64,000 bases of DNA from Pyropia yezoensis (Eukaryota; Rhodophyta; Bangiophyceae; Bangiales; Bangiaceae). Location: positions 8,386,545 to 8,450,544 of the forward strand of contig CM020620.1 of the NCBI GenBank assembly GCA_009829735.1, given 5' to 3'. Shown here piece by piece: positions 20,661 through 31,632 of the stretch (position 1 is its first letter; each line of letters starts with the position of its first letter). The notes under the pieces are model-generated. The model ran no database searches and was not told where the DNA came from. It was given only the letters and a program-made list of their open reading frames with translations. A program made the position numbers and the translations under genes.

Positions 20661-20712
20661 ACATACAGTTTAGTTTGTAAAGATGGCGTGAGCTTTTCGT
20701 CCGTTTAGAGTT

Positions 20713-22624
20713 TCAGACGCACGTCGCACCATACCGTGCCCCGAGGGCGCGCCGGCAGGGCAGCGCGCCGTGGGCGGTGCGGCTTGAATGGGAGGAGTCC
20801 CAGGTGCGCGGGAAAAAGAAAAAATAGGCGCCGCCCGCGCCATTCCCACCGGTGCCGGTCGAGGGGCCGATGCGGGCGGCGTCGCCGCTGCCGCGGGCGG
20901 GGCAGCCACACCGCGAGGAGACGGCGTCGCCGCGGGGGCGCGAAAAACGGGCGGCTGCGGCGCGGGCGTCGTCTCCATGGACCCCGCCTCCCGCGGCCCC
21001 GAGGGGGTGGCGGCCAAGGCCGCCCCTGCCTGCCTGGGCGCCCCCGCCGTCACTGCGCGGCTCCTCGCTGGCCGCCTCAAGCGACGCGGCGTGCATGGGA
21101 AGGGGACCACCGCCGTATTCTGCCTTGGCGAATGTACCCAGCGGTGGCGAGGCAGGCGAAGGGGGCTCGGGCTCAGACATGGCCCCTGAGTGCGCCGACA
21201 ACGGCCCAGGACGGCGCGTGACAACCCGCTGAGGCGCCGCGCCCGAGCGGGCGGACCCGTGCCGGGAGTTCAACTCTGGGGTGCCGTGCGGCGAGAATGG
21301 GGTACGGGGGGCCACCGCCGCAGCCGCCGCCGCCGCCACAGCCACAGGTTGTGGTTGCGGCACTGGCGTCGGCGGTGGCGTGATTGGGCGAGCCAGTCGG
21401 TACAGGCGGCCCGCCCCAGCGTCCATGGGTCCACACGACCAGGCTACCGGGCGGCCGGTCAGAGTGGGCGCCGGCGCCAGCGACAGCGCCACGTCAGGGC
21501 GAGGCTCGCTACTTGGGGGCGGGCGGACAGGCTCCCCCTGCAGCTGCTGCATCTGCTGCTTCACGGCTACCGCCGCGGCGGCACTCAGGCGGAGCATCTC
21601 CTCGCGAATCTGTACACGCAGCGTCCGGGACGAGCACACCAACAGAGGCACACACGACGGCAGACGTGGGAAAGTCATCATATGGGCACCGCAACATCCA
21701 AAGGCAACCAAGGTACAAGTGAGAATAGGGAAGGCAGGTCGAATCCATGTCCGAAAGCAGAAGCCACCAACTTCACGGTCTCTCGGCCGCACCCGCGGTC
21801 GACAGTTCGCCATCAGAGACACCACGTCCTGCTTGGTATCGAGTGCATCCAGCCCACGCCAACCCCAGACCAACGCCTGCCATCCAGTCCACACACCACA
21901 CATGGAGCCAAGCAAGCGCTCAGGGCCGACTCCCACAGTCATCCTTTACGACGCCCCTCGCCCCCCCCCCCCCCCCAAAGTACAGGCACACTCCTCCCAT
22001 GCGACCACAACGTACGTTTGACTTGCGGCCCGACGGAATAGACCCGGTCGAGCGACCAGACGCCGTCGAGCGACCGGATCCAGATGACCGCCCAGAGCCC
22101 CCACTCGTGTCGGAATCACTACCCCCATCCCCCCCCACCATGTCAAACAGACTCGTCGGGGACACAAAGTCCCCCGGCTCCTTGGCACCCTTCGATGCCG
22201 CCGGGAGGGGGGTGGTGGCTGTCGGCATGCCACCAGCGGACTTCCAGCGTGCTCCCCCGTGTTCAAACAACGTTGCCGAAGGCGGCGGCGGCAGGGCTAC
22301 CGACGCCCCCGCCGCGGTGGCCGCCGCCTGCCCCATGACGGGCGTACACGGCAGCGCGGCGCGGGCCGGGAGACTACCCGCCATGTGGCCAGCCGTAGCG
22401 TTTGCCGGGCCCGCAGGCGCAACCGTCTCCACCGAAGCTTCCGCAGGCCGTACACGCTTGGCATAGGAAGAGGAAGGATCGACACAGCTGCCGCCGCTAC
22501 CTTCACCATCGTCGTGCGCCCGCTTCCCGAGCATCAGAGATGCGGGGGGGGGGAAATTGCCGACGCCCACCGGGGTGTCGGCGACGCCATCTAGGTCGTC
22601 AAGGAAGGAAAATGTATCGTCCAT
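20713..22624 (-). CDS. Two-exon gene of unknown function, regulatory-protein-like composition
   Basis: Exon 1 runs 22624-22016, a 406-bp intron 22015-21610 (donor GTACGT, acceptor GTACAG), and exon 2 21609-20713. The join keeps frame (phase 0): ...GRKSN then IREEMLRLSAAAAVAVKQQ. The start MDDTFSFLDDLDG is chosen because it is acidic and ordered. Upstream codons to an earlier in-frame start at 22828 look like leader. Visible features are a basic KR patch (SYAKRVRPAEAS), an acidic Ser-rich stretch, a short coiled coil (EEMLRLSAAAAVAVKQQMQQLQ), and Pro/Ala-rich tails. This composition suits a transcriptional regulator, but no known DNA-binding domain is seen. Confidence 0.55.
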
Positions 22625-23264
22625 GAGGGACAGGGTCGCGGAGGGGACGAAGAGGGGGCCGTCCGCCGCACCGGCGCCGTTGGCAACCGACTCCGCAGCA
22701 CCGCCAGACGGGAGCGCGCAGGCGGTCACCCACAGACCAAAATAGGAGACTAGAGGGGGTGCGTGGGAAGGGCGAACCGACAAGAGGGAGCGCCCGACGG
22801 GTGACGGACGCTGGCGCGGGATGAGCAATGGCGCGGGCGTGGGGCGCGAAGAAGCGCGGAGACGTTGTGCGGCACGAGCACGGGCGCGGAAGCGGGGGAG
22901 GAGACGCCGACAGACCGTCGTTCACATCGGCTGGCGTCACCCGCGACCAAACCCCACGGGCGCGCACGCCGGTGATGCGCGCGCCGCTTCGCTTGAACCG
23001 CCGGTGGCTGCGGGCCACACCAAACCGCACGCCAAGTGGGCCGGGGGGGGCTTGTGGGGACGCGACCAAAAGCGAGTCGGGGGGCGCCAGCGACAGAGGG
23101 GGGCGGGTGGACCCCTTCCCCCCAGAGCCGGCTGGCCCCCTCCTCCCCCCCTCGTGGCGTGTGCACGGGCGCCGGTTCGCGGGTGTGCCCGGAACCATCA
23201 GCTTGCCGTGTTCTTCCCCCCCCTCACCCCCCCTGCCACTCCCCTCCCGCCACCACCACCACAG
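22625..23264. other. Divergent region; 3' part reads as an intron end of the flavoprotein gene
   Basis: Contains the upstream region of the minus-strand two-exon gene. Its right end is a strong 3' splice site on the plus strand: a C-rich tract, then CCACCACCACCACAG ending at 23264. The upstream exon that this acceptor implies, with the FAD-binding GxGxxG motif, was not found on the plus strand in this stretch. Confidence 0.4.
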
Positions 23265-24801
23265 CCAGGGCGTTGACCTGTCTGACGTGCGCCAGCTGGG
23301 CGGCCACTCGCACCGCCGCACGCACCGCCCTCCTCAAACGGGCAGCCAGCCCGCGCCCGTCGGATGGACCATCATCTCAGTGCTGCGGGCGCGCGTCGAC
23401 GACAACCCCGCCATTGAGGTCATCCCCCACGCGCGTGTGGTGGCGCTGCTCAGCCGCGCCGAGGCGGCGGACATTGTCGTCACCGACGGCGCTGGGGAGG
23501 CAGCGGCGGCGCCAGGGGCGCCCGACATTGACGACGCGGTGTTGCCGACGGCGGCCGCGGGGCGCGCCGATGCGGGGGGTCTGGTGTACGTGGACACCTC
23601 GGACGCGGCCGCCGGTTGTGGTCGTGGTGGCGGCGACGGCGGCCGCCGCGTTGCCATCGTTGCAGACGCGGTGGTGCTGACCACGGGCGGCTACTGCGCC
23701 CCGGGCAACCCGGTGCTGGCCGCCGCGGCGCCGGCGGGCCTGGCGGGGCTGCCGTCGACCAACGCGCCGCTGGCGTCGGGGGATGGGGTGCGGCTGGCGG
23801 CGCGCCTCGGCGCGGGGACGGTGGACATGGACGCCCTGCAGGTGCACCCGACGGGCTTTGTGCCGCTCGGCGACGCGCCGCCCGCCGGGGAGGGGGCGGC
23901 GGCGGCGGCGGTGGCCCCGCCGCCGCCGCCGACCGTCTTCCTGGCGCCCGAGGCGCTGCGCGGGTGTGGGGGGGTGCTGCTGGACGCGGCGGGCGGGCGG
24001 TTTGTGAATGAGCTCGACGCCCGCGACGTGGTCACCGCCGCCATGACCGCCGCCGCGGCGGGGGGCGGCGGCGGCGACGGCCGCCGGCGGGTGTTTCTGG
24101 TGCTGTCGGCGGCGGCGGTAGGGGCGTTTGGAGAGGCGACCGCCGCCTTCTACGCCGCCCGCGGGCTGATGGCCCGCATCCCACCGCCGTCTGCCGCCGC
24201 CGACGGTGGCGGTGGGGGCGTGCTGGCCGCGCTCGACGCCCGGGTGGGCCTCCCGGCCGCCGCCGTGGCGGCGACGCTGGCTGCGTACGCCCGGTCGGTG
24301 GGAGGCGTGGCGGATGGGACGAGCAAGAAGGTGTTCCCGCAGGCTGTGTCGTACGAGCTGGAACGGCTGGAGCGGGAGGGGTTGTGGGTCGCGGCCGTCA
24401 CGCCGGCGCTGCACTACAGGTACGTGATGTGTGTGGTGGCGGGGGAGCAGTGGGTGGGGAAGGGGGGGGGGGAGTGGGAAGCGACTTTGTGGGGTTGGGC
24501 ACTGGCGGTTCTCCTCTGGACTGCCGCTGGTGTGCGGCGGGGTGGGGGCCACACCGCCGTGTCCCAGACGCTGACTCGAGTTGCCTGCATGTGCACTCTC
24601 ATTGTCTGTGCACGCCTGATCGTGCCATCTCCACGGCCCCCTCCCCCACAGCATGGGCGGTTTGACCTTTTCCGCCAGCGCCGAGGTGCTGTCCGCGGCA
24701 ACCGCCAAGCCCATCCGCCGCCTCTACGCCGCCGGCGAGGTGACGGGCGGCCTCTTTGGGGGCAATCGCCTGGGCGGCTGCTCCCTCCTGGACTGCGCCG
24801 T
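23265..24801 (+). pseudogene. Fumarate reductase-type flavoprotein, truncated at both ends
   Basis: Soluble FAD-dependent fumarate reductase/succinate dehydrogenase flavoprotein family. Exon 23265-24419 and exon 24652-24801 are joined across a 232-bp intron (donor GTACGT, acceptor CCCACAG) to restore LHYSMGGLTF. Catalytic-domain motifs are present: LGGHSHRRTHR, VVLTTGGY, STNAPLASGDGV, VDMDALQVHPTGF, APEALRGCGG, VNELDARD, and finally [18 protein letters not shown] with SLLDCAV. Two parts are missing. The N-terminal Rossmann segment is absent; the first residues GVDLSDVR begin right after a splice acceptor with no upstream exon found. The last roughly 20 residues (FGRxAG...) are also absent: after 24801 the sequence is antisense MnmG. 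So this is a gene fragment or a gene broken by rearrangement. Confidence 0.75.
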
Positions 24802-24810
24802 CTCCGTCTC

Positions 24811-26659
24811 CGCATTGTCCGCCCGCAGCAGCAGCCGGTACTCTGAGCGGGAGGTGAGCACCCGGTACGGCTCGCGGAGGTCCTTGGTCGTTAGGTCGTC
24901 CAGCATGGTGCCGATAAACGACGACTCACGGGGGAGGGTCAACAGGGGCGCCGATGCCGAATACAGCGAGGCGTTGACGCCCGCGACCCAGCCCTGCGCT
25001 GCTGCCTCCTCGTAGCCGGTGGTGCCACAGACCTGGCCCGCCAAAAAGAGACCCGCGACGGTCTTGGTCATCAGCGTCCGCGAGAGCTGTGTGGCCGGCA
25101 GGTAGTCATAGTCTACCGAGTAGGCCGGTCGCACCATTTTGCACGCCTCCATCCCCGGGAGGGAGTGGAGCATAGCCAGCTGAACGTGCTCGGGCATGGC
25201 GGTGGAAAAACCCTGGACGTATAGCTCGTGGATGGCGCGGCCCTCGGGCTCAAGGAAGATTTGGTGCGACTCTCGCCCCGCAAAGCGCACCACCTTGTCC
25301 TCCACAGACGGGCAATAGCGTGGGCCAGCAGACGTCATAAACCCCCCATACTGGGGCGTTAGGTGCAGGTTCTCCCGGATGAGGTCGTGCGTCGCGGTGG
25401 TGGTACGGGTGAGGTGGCACGGCACCGTTGGACGGCGCACCCACTCAGTCGAGTCAAACGAAAACCAGTGGTCGTCCTCGTCCGACGGCTGCGGCACCAT
25501 CACCGAGTAGTCGACCGAGCGCGAGTCAGCGCGCGCGGGGGTGCCCGTCTTGAGGCGGCCCGTCTCAAAGCCGAGCGTCCCGAGCGTCTCGGTAAGCCCA
25601 AACGACGCCATCTCCCCAGCCCGCCCCGCGGGGAGGGACTTGGCGCCCACCCAGATGGCGCCGCCCAGGAAGGTGCCCGTCGTCAGCACCACCGCAGGGG
25701 CGCGAAAGGCACCCCCAAAGTGGGTCGTCACCCCCGCCACCCTGTCATTCGCGTCGACGACGAGGTCGTCGACCATGCCCTCCCGCACGTCGAGGGTGGA
25801 GCCCGCGCCGCTGCTCGCCTCGTCCAGCACCGCCCGCATCGCCACCGAGTACTCCCGCTTGCCCGTCTGCGCGCGGAGCGCCCGGACGGCGGGCCCCTTG
25901 GAGCGGTTGAGCACCCGCCGCTGGAGGTAGGTGCGGTCGGCGAGGCGGCCAATGAGGCCGCCCAGGGCATCCACCTCGTGGACGAGCGTCGACTTGGAGG
26001 GGCCCCCCACCGCCGGGTTGCACGCCACGCCACCCGGTCCATGTTGAGCGTCAGCAGGAGGGTGCGCGCGCCACGACGGGAGACGGCAATGGCCGCCTCG
26101 CACCCGGCGTGACCGGCACCCACCACTATTACGTCGTACGACGCCTCCCAGTGGGGGACATCGGCGATGCGGAGGACGGGCTTGCCGGCCGCCGCAGCCG
26201 CCGCCGCGGCCGCCGCCGCGGGGTCTCGCGGCCCCCTAACGGTGCTGTCGTCGGGAAGCGGCGGTGTGCCACCGCCGTCGCCGTCGCCGTCGCCGTCGGC
26301 GCCCGTGGCGGCCAACATGGAAAGACTCTGCGTGGCGGGCAGGGATGTAGCGCCCCCCGCCGCGGACGCCGCGACGGCAGCGCCGTCGTGGCTGGCGTGA
26401 CTCCACCAGCCGGAGAGGCGCGCCACGCACCGCCGCCGCCGCCGATGCCGCTCACCCGCCGGCAGCCACCCACCCGTCGTGTGGCAGCCGCCAACGACAC
26501 GGACGGGGAGTGCCTGGCGGCGGCGGCGGCGGCGGCGGTCGCCGCCACCGACGACGGCGCCACGGCCGACACGGTCGCGGCCCCCGACGGCGGCCGTGCC
26601 GCCGCGGCGGACGCGACAAATGCGGCGGCGGGGCGGCGGGAGGCGGCCATCCTCAGCAT
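24811..26659 (-). pseudogene. mnmG: MnmG (GidA) tRNA uridine-modification enzyme, N-terminal two thirds, broken
   Basis: MnmG with MnmE installs the 5-carboxymethylaminomethyl group on wobble uridine; in algae it acts in organelles. Exon 1 (26659-26456) encodes an Ala/Ser/Arg-rich transit-like peptide starting [15 protein letters not shown] 128-bp intron follows (26455-26328, donor GTGAGC, acceptor CACGCAG). Exon 2 carries [16 protein letters not shown] (FAD site), [34 protein letters not shown], the catalytic-region [11 protein letters not shown], and [21 protein letters not shown]. It ends [14 protein letters not shown]. Two defects are visible. A frame break near 26025 falls between MDRVAW and CNPAVGG, with 2 bases where relatives have 6. 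Homology also stops abruptly at 24811, leaving about 200 C-terminal residues missing. A matching C-terminal fragment is at 8056-8364. Confidence 0.85.
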
Positions 26660-27360
26660 GCCCCCCACAGGCGGGGCCCACGACCGGTCATCCTGGCCGA
26701 CCGCGCCCGCCAAGCGCAGGGGGCGACGTGGACGGCAAGCTAAAAAAAAGCGGCAGCAGGGTGCGGGGGAGGCGGCAGTGGTGATGACGGTGGCTTGAAC
26801 GGGTGCCGTGCGCGGAGGTGTCGTCGGCTGCTGCTGAACAGAGGTCGGCCTCCTCGTTCGTAGTTGTGTGGGACGCGGCCGGCGGCAGCTCACCCGTTTT
26901 TGGGGGAAAACGGATGCAGACATCTCTGTTTCACCCTTGACTTTGGCGGCCGAAAACCACATTCCACGGTTTTCCTGCGGCACGCGTCGACGGACGCGCG
27001 ACTCGAGCGGGCCTCTCCTCGTGCCGTAGGTACAGACGACAAATGCCTATACAGTATGTTGGCTTCTTCTGGTTGCTGGCGGTGCCGCGCGCGCACTCGC
27101 CGTCGGTAACCGCTTCATTCTCCTCTTCGTCGCCGCCCCACCCTTTCCACCCTCCCCACCTCCCCCTCTCCCCACTACAGAACCCCTGCACTCCTTCCCT
27201 GCCCCTGCCGCGCCTTCCTCGCGCGGTTTCCGCCAGTCACGCGTGTTGACTCGCGGCGCATCGGCCCACCCGCCTGCGACTGGCACCCCCCCCCCGCAGC
27301 CAACCCCACCCCCGCTGCGGTCGAGGTTGTTCTCTCCCCTCCCCCCGGCGGCGCGCGGCC
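26660..27360. promoter_or_regulatory. Divergent promoter region between MnmG and the BRAP2-type gene
   Basis: A 700-bp spacer between two divergent starts, so it should hold both promoters. The half next to the plus-strand gene is strongly pyrimidine-rich (27115-27190 and 27270-27350). No TATA box stands out. No gene seen. Confidence 0.4.
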
Positions 27361-29921
27361 ATGTCCACCACCTCGGCGGGTGGCGCGCACGTGGCGGCTC
27401 CGCCACTCGCACCGCTCCCCCTGCCCCGTCCTCCATCCCCACCGCTGGCTGCGGCAGCGGCGGCGTCGGCGTCATCGGCAGCGGCAACGGCGGCGGCGGC
27501 GACGGCGAGAGTAGGGGGTGGGGGGGGGGCAGGCGTGACCGCCGCGGTTGTGGCTGTGGACGGGGGCGCACCCCCCCTCCCCTCGTCTGGTGGGGGTGTC
27601 ATCCCCATTGCCGGCGAGCGGATGGAGTTTGAGGTGGGCGTCGGCGCCGCTGCCGTGCCGCTTGGCTGCCTCCTCCTCGGTGGTGCCCACGAGCGCAGCC
27701 GCTTCCTCGGTGGCGGCGGCAGCGGCGCGGGCGCGACGGCCGCCACGGAAGGCGGCGGCAGCGCCGGCTGCGATAGCGGTGGCGGCGGCGGCGGCGGAGG
27801 CGACAGCCGCGGTGACAGCGCTGGTGGTGCCGCCCCCCCCCCCCCTTCCCCCTCCGACCCCGCCCACACCGTCCTTGTCGCCGCCCTCTCCGTGCCTGGG
27901 CTGATGACGCCCGCGGATTTTGCATCCTTCGTCCTCCCCTGGGCAGACCGCTTCAACCACGCGCGGCTGGTGCGGCCGGTGGCCGAACGCAACCGCTACG
28001 CGGTGGTGCTTGCGTTTGGGGACCCGGCGCTTGCCGATGCCTTCCGCCGCGCCTACCACGGCCGCGCCTACCTGTCGGGCCTCAGCGCGGAGACGTGCGC
28101 GCTGCGGCCGGTCTTTGGTGTGACGCTCCACTCGCCGCCGCGGCGGCGGTGGTCGCTGGGGGGGGGCGGCTGCGGGTGCTCCTCCCCGCCCCTTTTGGGA
28201 CGGCAGGGGGCAGGCGCTTCAGAGGTGAGAGGCGAGGTTGCCGCCGCTGCTGCCGCCGCTACCGTTGCTGCTGTCGGTGACGCGCCTCCACGCCAGCAGT
28301 CGCTGTTCCCCGCCGCGGCGGACCTTCCCGCTTGCGCCGTGTGCTTGGAGCGCCTGGTCGGCGCGCCAGAGGAAGAGGTGGGCACAGGCAGCAGCGGCGG
28401 TGGGGCAGGCGGCGGCGGCAGCTCGGGGGGTGGCGGCAGCGCGAGTGGCACCGCCGCGGCGCCCTTTCCACCCCCCACCACCCCCCCACCACCCCCCCCC
28501 GCGCGCGGCCTGGTCACCAGCGTCTGTGGGCACACCCTCCACGCGATTTGCCTTCGCAAGTGGGACATCAACAGCTGCCCCGTCTGCCGCACCGCCCACG
28601 AGCTCACCCCCGAGGCGACGGCTTGCATGGTGTGCGGCACTACCGACGGCCTGTGGATGTGCCTGGTGTGTGCCAACGTGGGGTGTGGCCGGGACGTGTC
28701 GTACCACGCGCTACAGCACTTTGAGGCCACCCACCACCCGTTTGCGGTGGCTCTTGCCGCCCGCGCGGGCGGGCGGGTGTGGGACTATGTGGGCGACCGC
28801 TTTGTGCACCGGCTGCTGACGAACCTGGGCGACGGCAAGATTGTGGAGCTCCCCCGCCGGTGCGCTGCCGGGGTGGCGGCGACGGGCCCGCCGCCATCAC
28901 CGCCGACGGGGGCGGCGGCGGCCACGCCGGCTTCCGCAGGGGGCGGGGGGGGGTCCCGCTCGTCGGGGGGGTGCGCCGCCGCCGCCACGCGCACGGCCGC
29001 TGCGTCGGCGACGGGCGGCGGCGCGGGCGCGGCTGGTCGTGCGAGCAGTGGCAGGGGCGCAGCGGCGGGGGCTGGCGGCGCCAGCATTGCCGGCGGCGGC
29101 GTCGGTGGTGGTGGAGCTGGTGGTGATGGTGATGGTGGGGGCGGCGGTGGTGGAGGCGGTGGCGGGGACGGTGGCACCGTTGCCCCCCCCCCCCCACGCC
29201 CTCGTATGGGAAGCGCACGTGGGACGTGGAGGGCAAGTTTGCGGCCGCCGGGGCGTCCCCTCCCATCGGCGCTGCCCCCCCGGCGGCCGACGACGAAGAT
29301 GATGGCCTGGGCGGCGTCGACGCTGACGGGCAGGACGAGTCGGAGGCCGCCGCCGTCCGCGCCGCCGTTTACGCCTCCCGGATGGACACGCTCGTTGCCG
29401 AGGCGCGAGCGGCCGCGGCGGCGGCGACCGCCCGCGCCGTCGCCGCCGAAGCGGCGACCGCCGCGGCAACCGCCGCGGCCGAGGCCGCAGCCGCCGAGGC
29501 GACAACCCTGCGCGCCGCGCTGGCGGCGGCAACCAAGGAGGCACGGGCGGCGACAAAAAAAGCGGCGACCGTGGCCGAGCAGGGGGCCTTCCTAAAGACC
29601 CTCAACGAGAGCTTGCTGCGGGACAAGGCCGCCTGGGCGGCCGCCTTGGACGCGGCACGGTCAGACGCGGCCGCCGCCGCCGCCGAGCGGGATGACCTGG
29701 CCGACCAACTCCGCGACGTGTGCGCACACCTGGACACAGCGGGCCGGATTGCGGACGCGGGGGGGGGGGGGGCGGGGGGGGGCGCCGCCGCCTCGTCGTC
29801 GTCGTCGGCCGCGGCCGCCACTGGGGAGGGCGCCGACGGCGTGGCGGGCGCGGCGATTGTGGGGGTCGGCGCGAGCCCCCGGGAGCGGCTGCGCAAGCTC
29901 CGTCGCAGCAAGGCCCGGTGA
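27361..29921 (+). CDS. BRAP2-type RING/ZnF-UBP E3 ubiquitin ligase
   Basis: Homologue of animal BRAP (IMP) and plant BRIZ proteins, cytoplasmic RING E3 ligases. After an Ala/Gly-rich N-terminus comes the BRAP2 RRM-like domain (SVPGLMTPADFASFV, then YAVVLAFGDPALADAF, then GLSAETCALRPVFGV). A RING finger follows (CAVCLERL near 28336; CGHTLHAICLRKW; CPVCRTAHE), though a Gly/Ser/Pro insertion of about 60 residues separates its first two Cys pairs. Then a UBP zinc finger (CMVCGTTDGLWMCLVC near 28627; GCGRDVSYHALQHFEATHH). The C-terminal third is an Ala/Glu coiled coil ending RERLRKLRRSKAR. The frame changes once, at a run of 13 Cs (29183-29195), after which the frame reads through to the stop at 29921. 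The ATG at 27361 starts MSTTSAGGAH. Confidence 0.88.
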
Positions 29922-31632
29922 GGGGGAGTGGGCGTGCCCCTGCTGTGCCGGGCCTACTTGCTGCAGCGCTGCCGACGGCGTGCTGCGGGTGCGGCAGCGG
30001 CGCTCGCTCCTGGGGTGAAGCAAGTAATGGGTGGAGGTGGCGGGGGCGACGTGGCCGCTGTGCCTCAGGTGAGGCGTGGGGCGTGGCGGTTGTTAGACGG
30101 CCCGAGACGGTGGGGACGGCATGCCCGCACCCGCCCGCCTGCGTGGCTGGCGCGCCCGTTTTCTCCCTCTGTCCATTTTGCCGCTGTCCCCGCGGCGATG
30201 CAGTGTCACCCACGCCTCGCGGCGGTGCCCCCCTCTGGCACGCGCTCCCTGCCGGCCGCGACGCCGCCCCGTTGGTGGCTGGCGACCTGACCGACAGTCG
30301 CCGCCGCCCCTACCGGCTGCTGTCCCATTGCCGCCCCGCCGCCGCCGCCGCCGCTGTGGTGGGGGGTGACCGCGGGCGCGTGACGTGGTTTCCCCGAACC
30401 GAGGACGGAGGTGGTCGAGGGGAAGGCTCGACGGGGGGAATAACATGGGCGAGGGCGGGGGGGTGGGAGCGAGGGGCAGGGGGGCAGGGAAGTAAACAAG
30501 GTGGCACGGAAAAATACGAAAGGCACACAAAACCTACGTCCTGGGACATGACTGACGCCGACGTCAGAATGGGGGGTGGCGAGGAGGCTCGACGGGGGCG
30601 AGAGGAAGGTGCGACACGGGCGAGAGGGAGGCGCGACGGGGGTGAGATGGCGACGGGCGAGCCGCCGGCCATGACGGCCGCGGCCATGGGCCCATGGGGC
30701 TGGGGTGGACGCGGTGCCGGCTGGGCGTGCCTGGAGCGGCCGCTGACTGGTCGCGGACGCGGGGCCGGAGGTTCGAGATGCCGGGGAGGCGGCGGGGAGG
30801 CGCACGCGCACCCCGACCCCCCCTCGCCCAGGGGGGTGCTCCGCAGCGTACAGCGGCAGTGGCTGCGCGTCGGCGGCTGCCCCGGCGCGGCTGCGTGATA
30901 TCGCGCGGGGCGTCTGGGGCTGAGGGTCCCCGGACGGGTGGGGACCGCTTCTGGCCGCGCCGGGCGTGCGGCGCGGGGTAGGGGTACCACCCCCACCGCC
31001 GTCAACGTCTTCGTCGTCGCCTCGGGTGGGGGCGGCGGCGGCGGCAGCGGGTTCGGGAGCTCCCACGCAGCCACGGCGGCGGCGCACACGGCCGTGTCAC
31101 TCCTTGTCTTTGTCTTTTCCGCGGAGTGGCCAGCTGATGCCTCACTTTCCTTGGGTCTGGGTCCATAGGGTACCCTCAGCCAGGTGGGACGAGAGAGTCG
31201 GCGGTCGCGCGGTCATGGGCCCTTCCTGGGTTGCGGGGGGGGGGGGGGCGCGGCGTTTAGATGGGCGGCGTTGCGCCGCGCCCCATGTGAATACGCGCAC
31301 CCTTGTGGTTGCGCATGGCGCAGCGGCCGCGCCGCCGGTGGCGCAGCCGCGCGGGCGGTAGGGCCACGCGCGGCCCGCCGCCGCTAGGGGGGGGGCGGCG
31401 GCGGCGGGCTTTTCTCGTGCCGCCCCCCCCACCGGCAACGCCCGTGCCTGGGGGCAGGGGAGCGCGACGGAGGAGAAGGGGCGGGGAGGGCGGATGCGCT
31501 CCCCGGCTGGCTTGCAACGCCATTGGCGCGGGAGACGTGCACATAAAACAAGATGAGTTCTGTCGCTCCTCGTCTGCGGGTCGCAGCGTGGCTGCCCCCG
31601 GGTGGTTTGCTCGCCCCCCCCCCCGTCCCCGC
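29922..31632. other. 1.7-kb convergent intergenic region
   Basis: Lies between the BRAP2-type stop (plus) and the tyrosinase stop (minus). All long open frames here are low-complexity and lack family motifs. G-rich purine runs occur at 30420-30490 and 30560-30660. A G13 run lies near 31238. No gene is supported. Confidence 0.4.
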
